Assembly: GCA_050732575.1 (NCBI GenBank)
Contig: JBOHRF010000297.1
Coordinates: 1-6,404, forward strand
Length of the DNA: 6,404 bases
DNA from: JBBDWZ01 sp050732575
Lineage (GTDB): Bacteria; Gemmatimonadota; Gemmatimonadetes; Longimicrobiales; RSA9
Reading direction: 5' to 3'
Both the position numbers and the translations under genes were made by a program. The notes under the pieces were generated by a model that worked only from the letters and a program-made list of their open reading frames with translations, was not told where the DNA came from and did not search any database. Of the stretch, positions 5,941-6,404 are shown piece after piece. The stretch's first letter is position 1. Each line of letters begins with the position of its first letter.

Positions 5941-6404
5941 CAGGGCTTGTCGCGCATGCTGCGAATGCATACCACCTGGCGCACCCAGCGCGCATGGCGC
6001 TGTTCACCAGGCGAGACCAGCTGAAAGGATCCGGTCTCCGCGTCCAACGGTCTGCCATCCTTGCGATCGGCCAGGATGGCGACCGGGTTGCGGAATGCCG
6101 GATCCAGCTCGGCCAGCGCGAATACTGCGCGGTATGCGTCGGCGGCCTTCGAGCACAACGTAGCGTTGCAACTCCGCGCCCCGCATCTGCGCTCCCGCAG
6201 GCAGACCGGCACGCGCCAATAGATGGTGAAGAGGCACGCCCGTGTATTCCGCCGTGGTACCGTCGTGCGCGGTGCCCTTGATGGTGGTGCGTGGCGCCGA
6301 GGCCAGCTCGGCCGCGGTCACCGTGACATTGTTCGTGACCTCGCCATAGATGACCACAGCTCCGCTGCGCGCCACCGGACAGGGTGCCTGATCCTGGGCA
6401 ACGA
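5940..6404 (-). pseudogene. Sulfite-oxidase/molybdopterin-fold periplasmic protein, 5'-partial and frameshifted
   Basis: The frame is open at the right edge, so the start and signal peptide are outside the window; the first residues (VAQDQAPC) look like a cleavage region. Joined across a one-base insertion, 153 residues are visible. The family pattern of small oxidoreductase molybdopterin-binding-domain proteins is clear: IYGEVTNNVTVTAAELASAP (18-37), YTGVPLHHLLARAGL (53-67), ELQRYVVLE (77-85), then in the other frame AADAYRAVFALAELDPAF (86-103), VAILADRKDGRPL (107-119), FQLVSPGEQRHARWVRQVVCIRSM (126-149). In catalytic relatives a Cys binding molybdenum precedes the W/Y-x-GVPL motif. Here the stretch from RTTIKG to YTGVPL has none, so it probably lacks a Mo centre or binds it differently. 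The pieces lie in ORFs 6004-6404 and 5940-6212. Its TGA overlaps the ATG of the TPR gene. Confident of the family, not of its activity. Confidence 0.78.
6146..6150 (-). other. Frameshift site: one extra base in the Mo-fold gene
   Basis: On the minus strand CTC GAA GGC CGC CGA leads into Arg-rich sequence unlike the family and stops at 6004. Removing one base from GAAGGCC gives CTC GAG/GAA GCC GCC GAC GCA TAC, which reads VVLEAADAYRAVFAL as expected. The extra base is one of 6147-6149 (C, T, T on the plus strand), in a run of two C and two T. Confidence 0.75.

Noticed and set aside
5128..5970. Programmed -1/+1 frameshifting in the TPR gene
   Set aside because: No heptamer slippery sequence or downstream pseudoknot is evident at the AACCACTC site, and a second unrelated indel lies in the next gene, so decay or sequence error is simpler.
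5736..6281. 181-codon plus-strand ORF
   Set aside because: It is a shadow across two minus-strand genes, with Arg/Pro/Ala-rich composition and no motif.

Overview
The window is GC-rich DNA from what is most likely a Gram-negative bacterium. Three proteins have Sec signal peptides or look exported, one of them looks like an outer-membrane beta-barrel, and the protein families present are typical of Pseudomonadota (Steroidobacter/Xanthomonadales-like), Gemmatimonadota or Acidobacteriota. This placement rests on family recognition alone; no rRNA or marker gene is present. No tRNA, CRISPR array, transposase, phage gene or replication origin was seen.

Layout, left to right. (1) At 1-2084 (+) lies the C-terminal part of a large exported BNR/Asp-box beta-propeller protein (VPS10/sortilin-like, 'sialidase-like'), cut by the left edge and carrying an unusual poly-glycine insert. 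(2) At about 2083-2236 a long imperfect inverted repeat fills the whole gap between two converging genes. (3) At 2244-2984 (-) is a short exported protein that matches only the N-terminal propeller part of S9 dipeptidyl-peptidase-IV-type peptidases. It ends where the rest of the propeller and the catalytic domain should follow, right at the repeat. (4) At 2985-3123 is a divergent intergenic region. (5) At 3124-3795 (+) is an exported protein of unknown function. It converges, with a 6-nt gap, on (6) 3802-4437 (-), a small signal-peptide protein that looks like an outer-membrane barrel. (7) At 4438-4705 is an intergenic region with a direct repeat, a small palindrome and a GC-rich hairpin. (8) At 4706-5940 (-) is a TPR plus multi-pass membrane protein, split by a one-base deletion. 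(9) At 5940-6404 (-) is a small exported protein with a sulfite-oxidase/molybdopterin-type fold, cut by the right edge and split by a one-base insertion.

Genes 8 and 9 form an operon with overlapping stop and start codons (TGATG), transcribed leftwards from beyond the right edge. If both indels are real, the operon is decaying. If they are sequence errors, it encodes a periplasmic Mo-fold protein without the expected cysteine ligand, translated together with a TPR membrane protein. The remaining genes look like separate envelope-related units rather than one pathway. I see no convincing defence or biosynthetic system here. The items most worth following up are the inverted-repeat element with the truncated peptidase beside it, and the doubly frameshifted coupled pair.
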